Origin: Megalobrama amblycephala
Lineage: Eukaryota > Chordata > Actinopteri > Cypriniformes > Xenocyprididae
NCBI RefSeq assembly: GCF_018812025.1
Contig: NC_063065.1
Coordinates: forward strand, 30,120,288-30,184,287
Length of the DNA: 64,000 nucleotides
Direction of reading: 5' to 3'
The notes under the pieces were generated by a model. It had not been told where the DNA came from and did not search any database. It was given only the letters and a program-made list of their open reading frames with translations. Below are positions 35,011 to 47,490 of the stretch, piece by piece (positions within the stretch are counted from its first letter, which is position 1; every line of letters begins with the position of its first letter). Position numbers and translations under genes: made by a program.

Positions 35011-37303
35011 GGCAGTAGCATATCTACAGTAGGCATACAACAGGCATATTAGCCTCAAAGCTAATGTACATTTGTTTAACAAGTATCTAATCAGTCTGTT
35101 TATTGCATACAGCATGGTAAGTTTGATCAACTGAGCTGTAGCATAACTTGTAGCATGACTCAACCATATGATCATAGTTTAGATCAAATTTTAGATCAGA
35201 GCTGATGCCCAATGTGAAAAAAAAAAAAAAAAACAAAACAAAACTATCCATATATCCATATATATAATATTTGTGCTTCAGAATGGGTTGCTGACTGAAA
35301 GTGGTTTTTGTGTGTGTACACAAACATAGCAGCCAGTTTGCAGTTATAACCCCCTGCAGTGTTTGTGTAGGTATACTTAGTCTAATGTTGCTTTTATCTG
35401 CAGTGTAGTTTACATGCAGGGTAATTAAAATAACAGTCCCTGTTCAAATCTTTGCCATCATAAGACAAGATATTCCAATTAACACTTTAATAATGAAGCA
35501 CACAGGCAGACATCAAAGAGCTCTGAAAACATTTCACTGAGGAGGACTAGAGAGAGCAGCTAGAGATGGAGAATAGTGGTTGGAGGGTTTCACAGAAGTT
35601 CATCTATCATCTCGGCTTTTGCCTTGCTTGAAAAATCAAAACAAATGGTGGTGCAAATCAATTACATGGAGAAAAAAAAGAAAAGAAAAAAAAACTATGT
35701 AGCTTGTCAGAAATACAGAACTTCCTCCATTTCTTCTTGCTTGACAACATGACAGAATTCCGAGATTAAAATCTGAAAACTTTATATATTATTTACACTC
35801 TTGCTCAATCAATTCCCAAAAGCAAGTTCTTTTTAGGTTTTGTTTCGTAGATCAATATACTAACTATGGCTATGCTAGTATGGATAAAAAATATCTTAAA
35901 GAAACACAATTTAAACTCATTCCAATTATTCTTTCATTGAACACAACAGCATAAATTATAAATATTGGGGAAATGAAAGACAGGATTTTTTTTTTTTTCA
36001 AAATATCTTCTGTGTTTGATGGCAGAACTTTCACTTTTGTGTGAACTAATCCTTATTTGTTTGTGGGTTGTTTTTCTCCGTCTCTATTAATATGTTAGTC
36101 AACCGATCATGGAAATAAATACTTGATTGAATTGATATCAGCTTGCAGATTCTCTTTTATCCGAATTCTGATAAAGCCTCAAACACAATTAACATGTCTT
36201 GTTTTAAAGCCCATAAAAAACATGTAACACTGTGAATTAACTAAGAATAAATGAGAAAATTAAGATTTTTTTTTTTTTTTTTTTGTTCTTCTCAGGCTGA
36301 GCTTTTGTAAACAGCTATGTTGTCAAGGAAACAAGCGCCATGGTGACACTTTAATCTGAACAACTGTAATTGGAAATGAGAGTAAGATAAAATCTTTATA
36401 TCCAGATATTTGAGAAACTCAATCTGGAAAGAACTAAAATACTCATTATTGCTGTATAGTAGCTTGAATGTAGATAATAAAGATACAAATGGAGTGATTG
36501 TGCTGTGGGGATAATATAATAGCTAAATTCAGGCAGATAAATGGAAGTTAAGAATAAATTGAGTGTATCCACTCTGGGTCAAATCAACACAAGCGAATAC
36601 TTCTCTGCTGAACAGCATTAGCTTAATAGGATATGCTGCTTCATGCAATTTCTGAAATTCTCCTCATACCTCAAGGAAACATTATATCTGTATTACTAAA
36701 ACTAAAAAAGGAAAATGAAGTTACCATACAATGTAGTCCATATACTGTAACTTCACTATCCATAGCTTTGTGTGAGAAACAACCCAACATTCAAGCTGTT
36801 AAATCACTGGATAATCTTGCATTTGCACCTTTACATACAGTATGTTCCACTTTATACACACCTTTACAAATTGAATTGACTTACAACTGACAGATTGTCT
36901 AACATTGTGGACCACATTGTGAAATGTGTGAAACTTTTGAACTGAGGCTTGTGACTGAGATTTGAGAGCTGTGGCAGAAAGGAAGACTTTAACCAAATAA
37001 TGATTTTATCATATGGCGTTGAAAATAAGGCATGACTTATTTAGACTACTTTGCGTGTGTGTGTGTTTGTATGTCATTTGTTCCCCTTGATTTGCACTTT
37101 ATGGAAACAAGTAGCTTGAACATTTTGTTAAACTTTTTTTGTTAAAAAAAAAAAAACAAAAAACAAAAAAACAAATTGCATTAGCAATTGCTTTAGCCTC
37201 TTGAAATGCTCATCTAGCTTTTGAAATATTATGAGCAATAGTCACACTTTAAACCAAGAAAGCCAAAGAGACAACTATATTTTTCCTCTTATAACCTGTG
37301 AAA
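35011..37303. other. AT-rich unique sequence
   Basis: Several A/T runs (35216-35233, 35985-36000, 36263-36284, 37130-37165). An 85-codon frame (36633-36890) has no recognisable domain. No gene recognised. Confidence 0.45.
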
Positions 37304-40300
37304 TAGGGGTGTGACGAGACAGTTAGCTCACGAGACGACACACGAGATTGAGTTCATCAGACAAGATTTTTACACAGTATTTTTAAGAAATACTCAATGA
37401 TGAAATACATGACTAGAAAAATAGTCTGCAGGTGCATTTGAAATGTTTTAACTACTCGTCTTGCAATGAATGTCATTTCATTTCTACTTTCTGAGTATGA
37501 ATTATCATATGCAGTAAAAGACAACAATATTGAAGCACTGTAAAAGGTTTTGTCACAAACTCAACTGACTGGCTTCTCTCCTGTCTGATTTCATGAGAGT
37601 CTCTTTAGACCTCAGAACTGTACATGATTTATGAGCTTCTACAACTTTTGATCTCCTAACTGTACTCCTTTTCACAAATTGATCATAGAAATAAAAACAG
37701 TATAAATAAAAATGAATAACACAGCTTTTTCTTTGGTCTTAAGTGCAAACAATGAGTGCAACCATAATCAAAGTACTCTCTCGATATTCAAAGTCCAAAC
37801 AGAGACCAAAGTTTTCTTCAAGCATGGCACAGAGTTTAGAGATGGTTACAACTACACAGCCCAGCCTGTGATATCTTTCATATTGAGAGAAATTTGCATG
37901 CATCAGGGAGCCGCTTTCAAAAGCAGGGTATTGAAATTGCGTTTGAATGTGCGTTTTACTTTCCCCTTTCACAAATGCGCTTACTCTGTGAATAGGGAAC
38001 GGCAGTGCTGATTGTGCATTCTACAAGATAAGACATTTGTCAGATGCTTATAGGCTCTGTTGTCCAATGAATCCTCTGCTATAGGCCTTGTCAGTCATCT
38101 CGACACATGACCAGTGAACTGATTCCTGCTGAACTACATACGACTCTTCAGCTTGTGTTGGATGACAGTTAGTGACCGTTATCCAACATAATTAAATGTT
38201 TTTTATTTCTATAAAAAGCAAAAAGACAGTGGAGGTGTAATGTAAACTATTCTATCTCAACAGAAGAAGTTGGGAAACGTGCCGGCGCGTTTTGCAGGAT
38301 TTTTTTCACATAGCAGCAAAATCAACTTAAAATACTCCGTCATTTTTTGTCATAGAGACAGAAGTAATATATCAATTGAAACTTTTATTTGTGCACACTC
38401 ACAGTAAAAACTAAATGTGCTTTCTTGTAAAATAAAGAAAACCAACATTATGCACGACCTGTCATCTCTCTTTGAATGAAGTCCAATCTGATACTCCTCA
38501 GAAAATGAACTGTAACTTAGTGAATACTAATCACACAAAAATGAGACATATGTCTAAAGAAACGTTGAAATATTCAAAGTTTTAAATCATGCAAGTCAAA
38601 TCGAAAACAAATATTCTCTGTTTATGTAATCTGTTTGGAAATTGAGATATGTCAGTCATCCGCGACTCAGCTCATTATCCACTAATGCGGCGACGCCCAT
38701 GTGACGCCCCAATTCTGAGGCGATACATGCAACAGAGAGTGAACGCATGCATCAGCTCAGAAAAATGCATCAAGCTTAGTCAGTTTCATGTACTTTTCAT
38801 TGTTTTGAGATGCGGTGAGGAATAATTCTAAAAGGATTTACATCAGAGGAAGAGCATGACTGGATTCAATTCCATTTCGTGGATCAACTTGATCAAGCCG
38901 ACGATTGTATGTCATGCCAAGGTAAGTTTTTTTTTTTTTTTTTTTTTTTTTTTATCCCTACATTCTTTATTCTAATCGTGATATAGACTTGTGTCTGTCA
39001 ATATTATGCTGCAAAAACACTGTTTAAATATGAATCCTGCATGTTCTGTGTCTCTGTGTGAATGATTATTAGCTTTTCCCCAAAAATATTGCTATACTGA
39101 GATGAGTGAAATCGACTGAAATAAGTAATAAATACTGAAATAAAATGTGTTAGCAACATATTAAACTGCACATTAACATTTATAGGCTCTATAATATAAC
39201 AAATAAGACAAATATGTCATAGCAATATGAATGTTTAGACAATATGTAGATTTATGAAGGGTTTACTGTAAAATAGCATATAGTGCCACATCAGTGAAGA
39301 TTTTGTTTGCAATGAATGATGAAAGCTTTGCATCAAAGAAATACATTATATTTTAAAGTATATAACATAGAAAACCATTATTTTAAATTGTAATAATATT
39401 TCACAGTATTGCTGTTTTTTCTGTATTTTTGATCAAATAAATGTAGGCTTGATGAGCATGGGACTTTCAAAAACATTAAAAATAGTAATGTACCAAATCT
39501 TGTGACCAGTACTGTATTTAAAAATATAATAGGCCTATCCAAAAATTATTCACATGATGTGCAATAATATGCGCATGCATGAGATCATAAAAATCATGTT
39601 TTCTGTTAAGAGTGGACATTATATTAGCGTTAATACAATAGCTGATATGATCCTGTTATCAGCATGCTCACAGAGGGTTTTTTTCTTTTATCTCACAGAT
39701 TTGAGAATCATAGTGACCAGATATTGGCCCACACTGGACAGCATGAATATGATACTGAGATCACTGACTGGAAGCAGGAAAGTTCCGTTTTTTTTTGTTT
39801 TTGTTTTTTTTTTTCCCTCCAGTGCAGAACCACCAAATGGCAGGTATGTGATATTCACATAAATCTTTGAAAAGGATTTATTTCCAGGTATAACTGTGTA
39901 TTCAAATGTGTGTTTGACGCTCGTTTATATAGTTAATTATATTTTAAATAAACTTCAAACAAATGATATATGTCTTTTGTCATTGCATTCTTTCTTAGTT
40001 GACTCAGTCACATTCCTGACTGAATGGCTTATTATGCAGCTCATTTGGGGCAGGGTCTTAATATCCTCAGGTGTGATCACAGCATTATTCATGAAGATTC
40101 ACAGCATTATTCATGAAGATTCACACCTCTTTGCATATGGCATGTGTAAACAAAAAGTGTCTTAGAAATTTAAAATCAATACAAAGTTTTATATGTCCGA
40201 AGTAGGCAGGATAATTTCCACATCATTTTAAAGCATAAACTCTAGACTAAAATATACAGTTCCCAAAATATTTAGTGTGTATTTTGAGGCCTTATTTCAG

Positions 40301-40645
40301 TGAAATTTTTTTTTTTTTTTTTTTTTTCCAAAAACCATGCATATACATAATTCTCTCAAAAATACAAACATGTACACACTTGTTGCTCATATATTCTTGT
40401 AGCCTAGTTTCTGCTGAATACAGTCTAATGAGACTTTTGTCATTAATATGTTTATAAACTATTGAAAAAAGCACAAATGACAAGGCATGTCAAAACTACA
40501 CCAGGCCCCCAAAACAGCCTCATACTCCAGAGGGTTAATTTCACCCTCGCACACCGTCATGGCAATATCGCGAGACAGCTTTTCACCTCAACAAGAAATC
40601 TTGTCACATTTTAATCTTGCAGCACGAGATCTCGTCACACCCCTA
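37304..40645. mobile_element. hAT-like element containing a nested element
   Basis: Terminal inverted repeats TAGGGGTGTGACGAGA match for 16 bases at both ends. Flanking 8-mers CTGTGAAA (37296-37303) and CTGTGCAA (40646-40653) agree at seven of eight positions, as expected for an hAT target duplication. The subterminal regions add CACGAGA and GATCTCGTG words. No transposase frame was recognised. Most of the right half is a separate insertion (38270-40538). Confidence 0.7.
38270..40538 (+). mobile_element. piggyBac-like element, copy 2, nested in the hAT element
   Basis: Inverted homologue of 792-2245 and longer than it. The right end is CATACTCCAGAGGG then TTAA (40535-40538); the left end near 38270 is eroded. 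Possible exons are visible: 38820-38931 (ends CATGCCAAG|GTAAG; includes SEEEHDWIQFHFVDQLDQAD) and 39700-39780 after a TTTATCTCACAG acceptor (FENHSDQILAHTGQHEYDTE), then AGAACCACCAAATGGCAG|GTATG. These acidic segments would suit the N-terminus of a transposase but are not diagnostic. A Tc1-type MITE fragment lies at 39330-39530 and is shared with copy 1. Confidence 0.5.
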
Positions 40646-42159
40646 CTGTGCAAACCCTATAGTTTCCATGTAGTTGTCAAATACCACTTTTCAACTAAAA
40701 AAAAAAAAAGTGTATATCCTATAAGCTTTCCACAGCTCACTCCTCAAACTGAGCAGCATACAAATAATAAATTCTCGGGCTCCAAGCTAAAAATCTAGGT
40801 AATACCATACTTCATACATTTACTATAGACTGAAAAACACCATGGAATGTGGAAGTCTAGACACTAATGTGATGTACAGGATCATTAAAATAATTAAGTA
40901 GTAGTAAAACAGTAAGTTCCTAACTTGCATTACTGGCTTCAGTTTTTAGGGTGGGTGGTCTCTCTTGAGCCTTATGATGCAATAAAATATCAAACATTTG
41001 ATATGGTCACCCTTGACTTTTTATTCTTAGAACAACCTTCATCTTTTGAAAATGTTGTTTAAAAATCATCTGATCAATGATGGCAAAGATTTGTAGAACC
41101 ATCAGCAGAGAGTAACCAAGGAATGCAAGAGACAGGACCAAAATCTCAAATAACGAAGGGCTCACAAAATCTTATAGGCATCTCTGGCCAATTACCTTGT
41201 TAATTACAATCTATTGTTGACGGCTTCAAAAGCAGATCTGCTCCCTGATTATACAGAGCATTTGTCTTCCAATGCAAAGCCTTAATCGGTAATTATGACC
41301 TGCAGCTGCACAAGCTTCCTGAAAGATTTTCAGCTGTCATTCTCACACAGTGGGACTGCATGTGTCTGAGAAAGAGAGAATGCTTTACTGTGACATCTAC
41401 TGAACCTAAACCCAGTGAAACTCCTGCTCCTGTTCATTAACATTAAAGGTTACATGTGGAAATGTCATGACTCTCTCATTAGAATGAGAATGAAGTGCTC
41501 AAACACTGGATGAATCTCAGAATCTGTCACCTGTAAGAAGCTGGGCAATTGTTTTACTGTCAAACAAAAGACTGCTCATGACTGTGACCACCTGGAGTTT
41601 GCTACAAGGCAAGCTATCACTGTTCCTGTTACTCACACTAGGGGTTAAGGATTTAAACAAATCCCCAACCATAAGTATTAAACTTTGGTGCATGAATGAT
41701 ATCTCAATACTTCAGCTTATTGGGCAGAAATGATCTACTGCTTTTCTAAGCGATCAGGCTTATGATTTTTGCCCAGCAGACAATAAAGGAGTGAAAAATC
41801 CTATAGACTTACACTGAAGAATGGATCCTGCAGCCAGTTGCAACAAACTCCTTAAGTTTAGTGATGATTTGTTGATACAGTAATTACATCCAGGACTGCA
41901 GTAAGCAATTCTATGGTCCGGTACAAAACCAGGCCCCCCTCAAGCCCGGGCCTTGAGACCTTTTTCGGCAGCTCCGATTAAAGAGATTGCTTAGCTTGCT
42001 GCAACTGGGACCTGAGCCATATCTAGTGACCAGAAGATCCTCAACACTTTTGACTTGGACCCAGGGTCATAGTTTAACTTCATTGTGCCCAGAACAACAT
42101 TTGGGACATCCCCTTTGTCCAATAAGTAGGCAATACCATAAAGCAATGTTTCCATCCCC
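40646..42159. other. Unique sequence with a strong candidate conserved block
   Basis: 41180-41360 is repeat-free with homeobox-like sites and an E-box (CCAATTACCTTGTTAATTAC, CGGTAATTATGACC, CAGCTG twice), a composition typical of vertebrate developmental enhancers. Elsewhere nothing is recognised; the frames at 41987-42191 show no domain. Confidence 0.4.
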
Positions 42160-42335
42160 CCTTCCTGGAGGCACATAAATATAGTACACACTTTGGATGT
42201 CTCCCTTGTTTGATCAATCTAAATCAGGTCTTGGAGTTTCCACTAACACATTGAGTTGAATCAGGTGTGTTTTATTAGGAAAAAGTTCAAAAATGTATTT
42301 GATTTGTGCGCCTCCAGAAACATGTTTGAGAAACC
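42160..42335. repeat. Short interspersed palindromic repeat
   Basis: Ends CTTCCTGGAGGCACA and TGCGCCTCCAGAAACATG are inverted. The middle carries TTGGATGTCTCCCTTGTTTG and GAATCAGGTGTGTTT, which recur at 53505-53635. Confidence 0.6.
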
Positions 42336-43905
42336 CTAGAGGGACTTCAGTGAGGCTTTTATCATCACAGGGCCTGGGACAATGTTCCTGGTTGTCCCGC
42401 TCTCACGACGGCCCTGCTTGAGCCAGTAGAAAACACCAATCAACCAGCTGGTGCATCTTGATATCAGAGCAAAGCCCTGGCAACCACCCACAACATCCCA
42501 CCAGTGACTATTTGTTCAGAATAAAACATCTAATATTTTAAACCTCTTATATAGATGGTTTTCTTTAAGATCTATAAAATAAATGTTCAACTGCTAAACC
42601 CTTTTCAGTTCTAATGATCCTTTATTTTTTTAAAGAGTGTGTTGCCTGTTGCCTAAGACAGACATCTCAACCCTTCATCTATAGGGTCAAGATGCCACTC
42701 AGCAGAAGCACCCAAAGCTCACATTCAATCAGCACATCTTTACATTTCCAGTGGAAAGGTGGACCAAAACAAAGCATGAGGAAAATGGGGTCACTGGGCA
42801 GACTCTCAGTGACACCATCAGTAATGTCCAAAGGTCTATAATACGGGCCCTCCTGTCAACAGGACTAGATCCAACACAGGGTCTCATCTGGTGAATCTGG
42901 ATAGTTCTAGTCAGACAGACAATGTTCTATGCACCCGGCTAGCCCCACATGTCACTCAAAGACAGGGCTACAAACGCCTCACCACTCCTGACAGGCTTCT
43001 CTGAAGTCTAGAGTGCTGACCTCGATGAGAAGTGTCTTCTCATGGTTCTGCTGGAAACCAATGCATAGCAATGGATAAATCCATTAGGGAAGGAAGTTCA
43101 GAGGTGAAGGGGGATCACTTCTTGACAAACTCTTAGGTTCCCAGCGGAGATTTTGAAACAAGCTATTCCCTGAGGAGTGACAGAAGGTGGTGGAGATGGT
43201 AAAGTCCATTAAAGCATTACGAATCAGATATTTCAGCATGATGACTTTGTGTTATGACAGGTAAGAGTCACTCTTTCTCTGACCCCCTATCTGACTCAGA
43301 CACTTTACAACATGCCCTGGAGGTCAAGTTGTGGGTTTAGAGGTCTAGCAAACTCTTACTATTGTCAATTTGAAGAACCGTGTAATCGCTCACGCATGCA
43401 AGAAGGAAGGTCAAGAGTGCACCAGAGGTACAGAGTTGCAAGTTGCTAACAGTTTTATGTAGCAGTTAATTAAAGAACATGGAATGAGATGTGTGGGAGC
43501 AGGAAACGAGGGTGGGGGAGTTTTGTTCCTAGCTTAAAGTTTGAAAGCATGTTATGAAGGTATGAAAATCCAAGGACTTTCAGAGGTGAAGGCACGGCTA
43601 TCAAACATAATTCACAGTCTTGTCTAATTTGTTCTATGGTGATAAAAAGCCTTTGATTATGCTGTGCGGAGATTAAGGAGCTCACAAACACATGGCTAAC
43701 CGAGCTAGTGCTCAGCGCAGTCAGTTACGCATATCTTGTTTAAGTTCCTTCCGAAAAACCTCTTCTTCCCAAGGCGAAGCTTGAACGATTATATAAAACA
43801 TGAACACGCAGATTTGATACCAATAAGCAGAGCATGTTAAAAATGACCCCAAATATTAATCACATTGATTTTCAAGCCTTGTGTCTGTTCTACAATAAGC
43901 TAACG

Positions 43906-43908
<3 letters not shown>
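42336..43908. other. Unique sequence, no gene recognised
   Basis: 42600-43450 has a mixed, GC-richer composition (ACAGGCTTCTCTGAAGTC) and might be an old retrosequence or conserved DNA. Open frames at 42614-42841 and 43470-43691 carry no domain. Confidence 0.35.

Positions 43909-43949
<41 letters not shown>
43909..43949. repeat. (CA)n microsatellite
   Basis: About 20 uninterrupted CA units. Confidence 0.95.
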
Positions 43950-43952
<3 letters not shown>

Positions 43953-44717
43953 CTGTCCAGTCTTGTTGATTTCATATCATCGTCAGTGTAGCATTGCAGG
44001 ACAGCTGTGGACAGAAAGGTGGAGATGGGGTGAGTGTGCAGTTGAGACGCTCCAATACACTCAGCTGAGAGCTGAGCGAGAGACAGCATTCACAACTGCT
44101 ACTAGCATGATTTGTTACCAGCTGTATTGTGCATTTCAGAATGACCCAGCTAATGTGAGAAGTGCTCAAAGCTGGAATAAAGTGCTTGGAATGAAATTTC
44201 AGGTGGAAAATGCTTTTGTATTTAGCATTTAACAGATACTTTTCATCTTAAGTGTACTACATGTTGGGATAGTCCATCTGGAAGAACCTGGACGGCTACC
44301 TGGATATTGACAGTGCTGTTTACCAGCACAATGGTGATTGCAAAATTATGATTTCAATAACTGCCAGTTTCTCTCAAAGCCAAATGCTTGCACATTAAGC
44401 TGAGCTCAAATGAGTGACATGGAATCTAACTTTTGTTGTTTCCTGTTCCCATTCTGTTCACTCTTTACTGTTCTGTGAATAAAACTGGCTAGAATATACA
44501 ATGTTCTAAAGAATATTTAAGTGGCTGCCAAGCAATATGCCTGTTGACCACAGTATATTGTGGGTGGTTACCAGGGCATTTCTATATGATTGTTGTTCTG
44601 AGATGTTTTAGCTATACAATTTCTAGGATGTTCTAGGTGGTTGATTACTGGCCAAAATGTCTAGTTATTTAGACACATAATAAACACATAGGCTTAATGC
44701 ATAGGCTGAGAGGTTAT
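43950..44717. other. Unique sequence
   Basis: No gene recognised; the open frame that crosses the CA array (43834-44232) is incidental. Confidence 0.4.
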
Positions 44718-45552
44718 TTAACCCTTAAATGCATACCTCAGGTCTTTAGTGACCCTGGATGTCATTCACTACCCTCCTCCTCAAAGTTAGACATCAACCT
44801 TCTTGGTGTTCCTCAATCAATTCATTATAAAGAATATAACAAGAAAAAAAAAAATCATAAAATTATAAAAGAATGCCTATTTTTGTATTCATTTTTTGTA
44901 AAAATTGTATAGGGTCGCAAACGACCCGAGGTATGTATGAGTGTACGTATATTTTTTTCTGCACTACAATAATTGAATCTTAGATGACGGAATAAGTGCA
45001 ATTCACCTTTATTCCACAAGGTGGCAATGTCAGATACACAATGCTGAAGTGACGACTTATTTAGACAGAAAACGAAATAAGAAAATCATGAAATGGCTCA
45101 GCGATTTACTGCAGAGCAAGTACTGAACGCAATGAAATATGACTGTAACTGTTACTGGATGGATCTGGTGAAGCTGTTAGCGATCTAAATATTGATTCTG
45201 AGGATGTTGAAAATTATATAGTTTTGAGAATACGTTTGAGATCGCGAATGGGCTCATATTCGTGACCTCAAACATAAAACTAGCCCATTATTTGCTGAAT
45301 TTACTGGGAAATGAGCTCTGACGAGGACAGTGATGATGGCATAAAACATCTGCTCAAACTGAGCCCTTTCAAGCTCCAAAAGGTAACAAAATACAATTTA
45401 TTTTATTCTTCTGTAATTGTTACTCTAATATCAGAGGAGGTTTATATTATCGCAACAGGTAGAGATCCTTCCGTGTTAGATATAGATCCGGGTCGATAAG
45501 GACCCGAATATGTAAGAATGATTGGCGAAACAGTCATGCATTTAAGGGTTAA
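44718..45552 (+). mobile_element. piggyBac-like element with N-terminal transposase remnant
   Basis: TTAA (44718-44721) then CCCTTAAATGCAT at the left; ATGCATTTAAGGG then TTAA (45549-45552) at the right, a 13-bp perfect inverted repeat with the CCC start typical of piggyBac. Subterminal CGACCCGAGGTATG / ATATTCGGGTCC words are also inverted. A remnant of the first coding exon lies at 45093-45280. The catalytic part is absent. Confidence 0.75.
45093..45280 (+). pseudogene. piggyBac transposase N-terminal remnant, frameshifted
   Basis: Starts MAQRFTAEQVLNAM; the RFTAEQVL motif opens many piggyBac transposases. The original frame stops at 45186-45188, but after a frame change near 45155 the sequence reads GSGEAVSDLNIDSEDVENY, the acidic stretch expected next. 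A further acidic stretch MSSDEDSDDG starts at 45311. No DDD catalytic core follows. Confidence 0.6.
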
Positions 45553-46006
45553 ATATGTAATCATAAAGTTAACAATAGTAGTAGCGACACTTGCAAAGAT
45601 TTTTTTCCTGTTTAGGAAAAAAAAACCTTCAATATTTCATTTAAAGACTAGGTTCTTGACCTGTTAACTATCATCCAATATTGTACCAGCAGCAAAATTC
45701 AAGGACAAGGTGGACAGAAGAGACAGAAAGGGGAGAGATAAACGGAAAGTGGTGCAGCCCGTCTCAGGACCCCCATTATGTGTGTGATGGTGTGAGCACT
45801 AACTTTCCACAGCTCAGATAACAGCCTGTGAATTCCTGATGACTGATGCTTCCCCACCTGCCACTTCACATGCAGTCATGGTGAAAATCTGTCGAGCTTA
45901 TCAGAGAAACGAGCGGAGAGGGCAGTGGACACTGTGACGGCTCAGCAGTCACTGCCAAGCCGCTGGCTGTTGTAACTGTGTCTGTAAAGCAAATTTCCTA
46001 TTGTAA
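45553..46006. other. Unique sequence, candidate conserved non-coding
   Basis: 45770-45995 is repeat-free and GC-richer (CCCCACCTGCCACTTCACAT). No gene recognised. Confidence 0.4.
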
Positions 46007-46210
46007 GGGAAGCCAAGGAAAATTTGGGATATGACATGTTGGTTATTTACTGATGATGACGACATCATCATGTAGCCTAATTCAGAGATCACATCAAAAG
46101 TGTGATTAAAAGTGTGTTAGGTCACAAAATACCTTTAAATATTGCTCTACCAAACCTGTGATACTGTGGCAAGAGAGTAATCAATGTTTTGGCCACAATT
46201 ATTTATTTAT

Positions 46211-46245
<35 letters not shown>

Positions 46246-46666
46246 AAAACATTTTGTAGTACAACATAATTTAGAAACACATCAAGAATAAGCATATAAA
46301 TGAACAATGAGCAATGGTGACATGCTGTAATGTACTCTGGGAGCCATCATAGAATAAAACTCAACCATGACTCCCATAATGCATTGCATTGCATGAAGCA
46401 TGTCACTATTGTTGATTAATAATCTTTCTTGATGTTGGAGTTTTGTGCCCATAATAAATAAATAAATAAATGAATAAATAAATAAATGCCACAACATTAC
46501 ACAGTATCACAGGGTTGGTAGATCAATAATTTAAAGTATTTGTTGACCTAATATCACTTTTGATCAATGATGAACCTTGGTATGAGATCTGTGAAATAGG
46601 CTACATGATGATGTCATCATCAGTAAAAAACTAACATATTATACACAACATTTTTCTTGGCTTCCC
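46007..46666. mobile_element. Foldback element with ~190-bp inverted arms
   Basis: Left arm from GGGAAGCCAAGGAAAATTTG through TACTGATGATGACGACATCA, CATGTAGCCTAATTCA and CTACCAAACCTGTGATACTG; the right arm is its complement (CAGTATCACAGGGTTGGTAG, GAAATAGGCTACATGATGAT, GTCATCATCAGTAAAAAACT, TTTTTCTTGGCTTCCC). The centre contains (TG)14 at 46215-46242 and (AAAT)n near 46450-46488. No clear target duplication. A non-coding foldback MITE. Confidence 0.8.
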
Positions 46667-47027
46667 ACAGCCAGAGAAAAACTAACATTAAAAAGATCAA
46701 GGCCGAAGACCCCAACTAAAGCAAACCATGATTACCATAATAGTGACTTCAAATGAAATGGTCTATGTTGCCCCAACACTCCTTTGTACGTCTTTGTATT
46801 AACTTTCAATTTTGAGTGTGGGTTCAATTAAAACGTGTGGGATATTTAAGGCAATCAGTTTCCACATATTGTAAAATGTTGCCTTGGTTTTACTAAAAAA
46901 ATATTGAGGCAACTATTTGCATCAAAATTTTGAGTATTTTGAAAACTAATTTGTGTTTGACCAATTAGCCTTTACATGTATTCAGCATGCACCCAAAAGT
47001 AATAGCAACACAACTTTCCTTGTAAAC
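46667..47027. other. Unique AT-rich interval
   Basis: No gene recognised; the right part may belong to the decayed Tc1 copy. Confidence 0.4.
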
Positions 47028-47417
47028 TCAGCTAAGTACAAAGTGCTCGACTCTTGCATTGTCAGTGCAAGATCTTGACCAAAACTGGATGCACCTCTTG
47101 ATGGAAATAAATGTTGTGATGTTATTTCCATCAAGGTGCATCAATTTTGGGTAAAGATCTTGTATTGCCAATTCAAAAGTCAAGCACTCTGTAAAGTACC
47201 CACATCCCAAAGACTTTCAATGAATTTATGGTCTGGACTCAGAGGTGCCAAAACATGTGTGAATATGATTCTTCATGCTCCCTCCCAACCATTCTTTCAC
47301 AATTTGAGCCTGATGAATCTTGGCTTTGTCATCCTGGAATCTGGCCATGATAAGTCTTCCTACATCGTTGTTTAAGCTACACACTCCATCAATTAGGGTT
47401 AAAAGAACTGTTCCCAA
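47028..47417 (-). pseudogene. Tc1-type transposase remnant with inserted hairpin
   Basis: On the minus strand one frame reads MARFQDDKAKIHQAQIVKEW (family: D-D-N-A-x-x-H-x-A, here N changed to K, containing the second catalytic aspartate region), and after a frame shift another reads SPD then FIESLWDVGTLQSA (family SPDLNPIE-N/S-LWD, which holds the third acidic residue). Multiple stops and frame changes make it inactive. Beyond this, 47043-47187 folds into a hairpin with ~66-bp arms. N-terminal half and terminal repeats were not found. Confidence 0.75.
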
Positions 47418-47490
47418 ACATATAACATGCTAGAAACACAATAATCATAGCAATAATGATCCAGTCATAGATTCTTAAGTATTTGCCTAT

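Noticed and set aside
43834..44232. 132-codon frame crossing a CA array
   Set aside because: The frame is opened by the CA repeat (HTHTHT) and has no domain.
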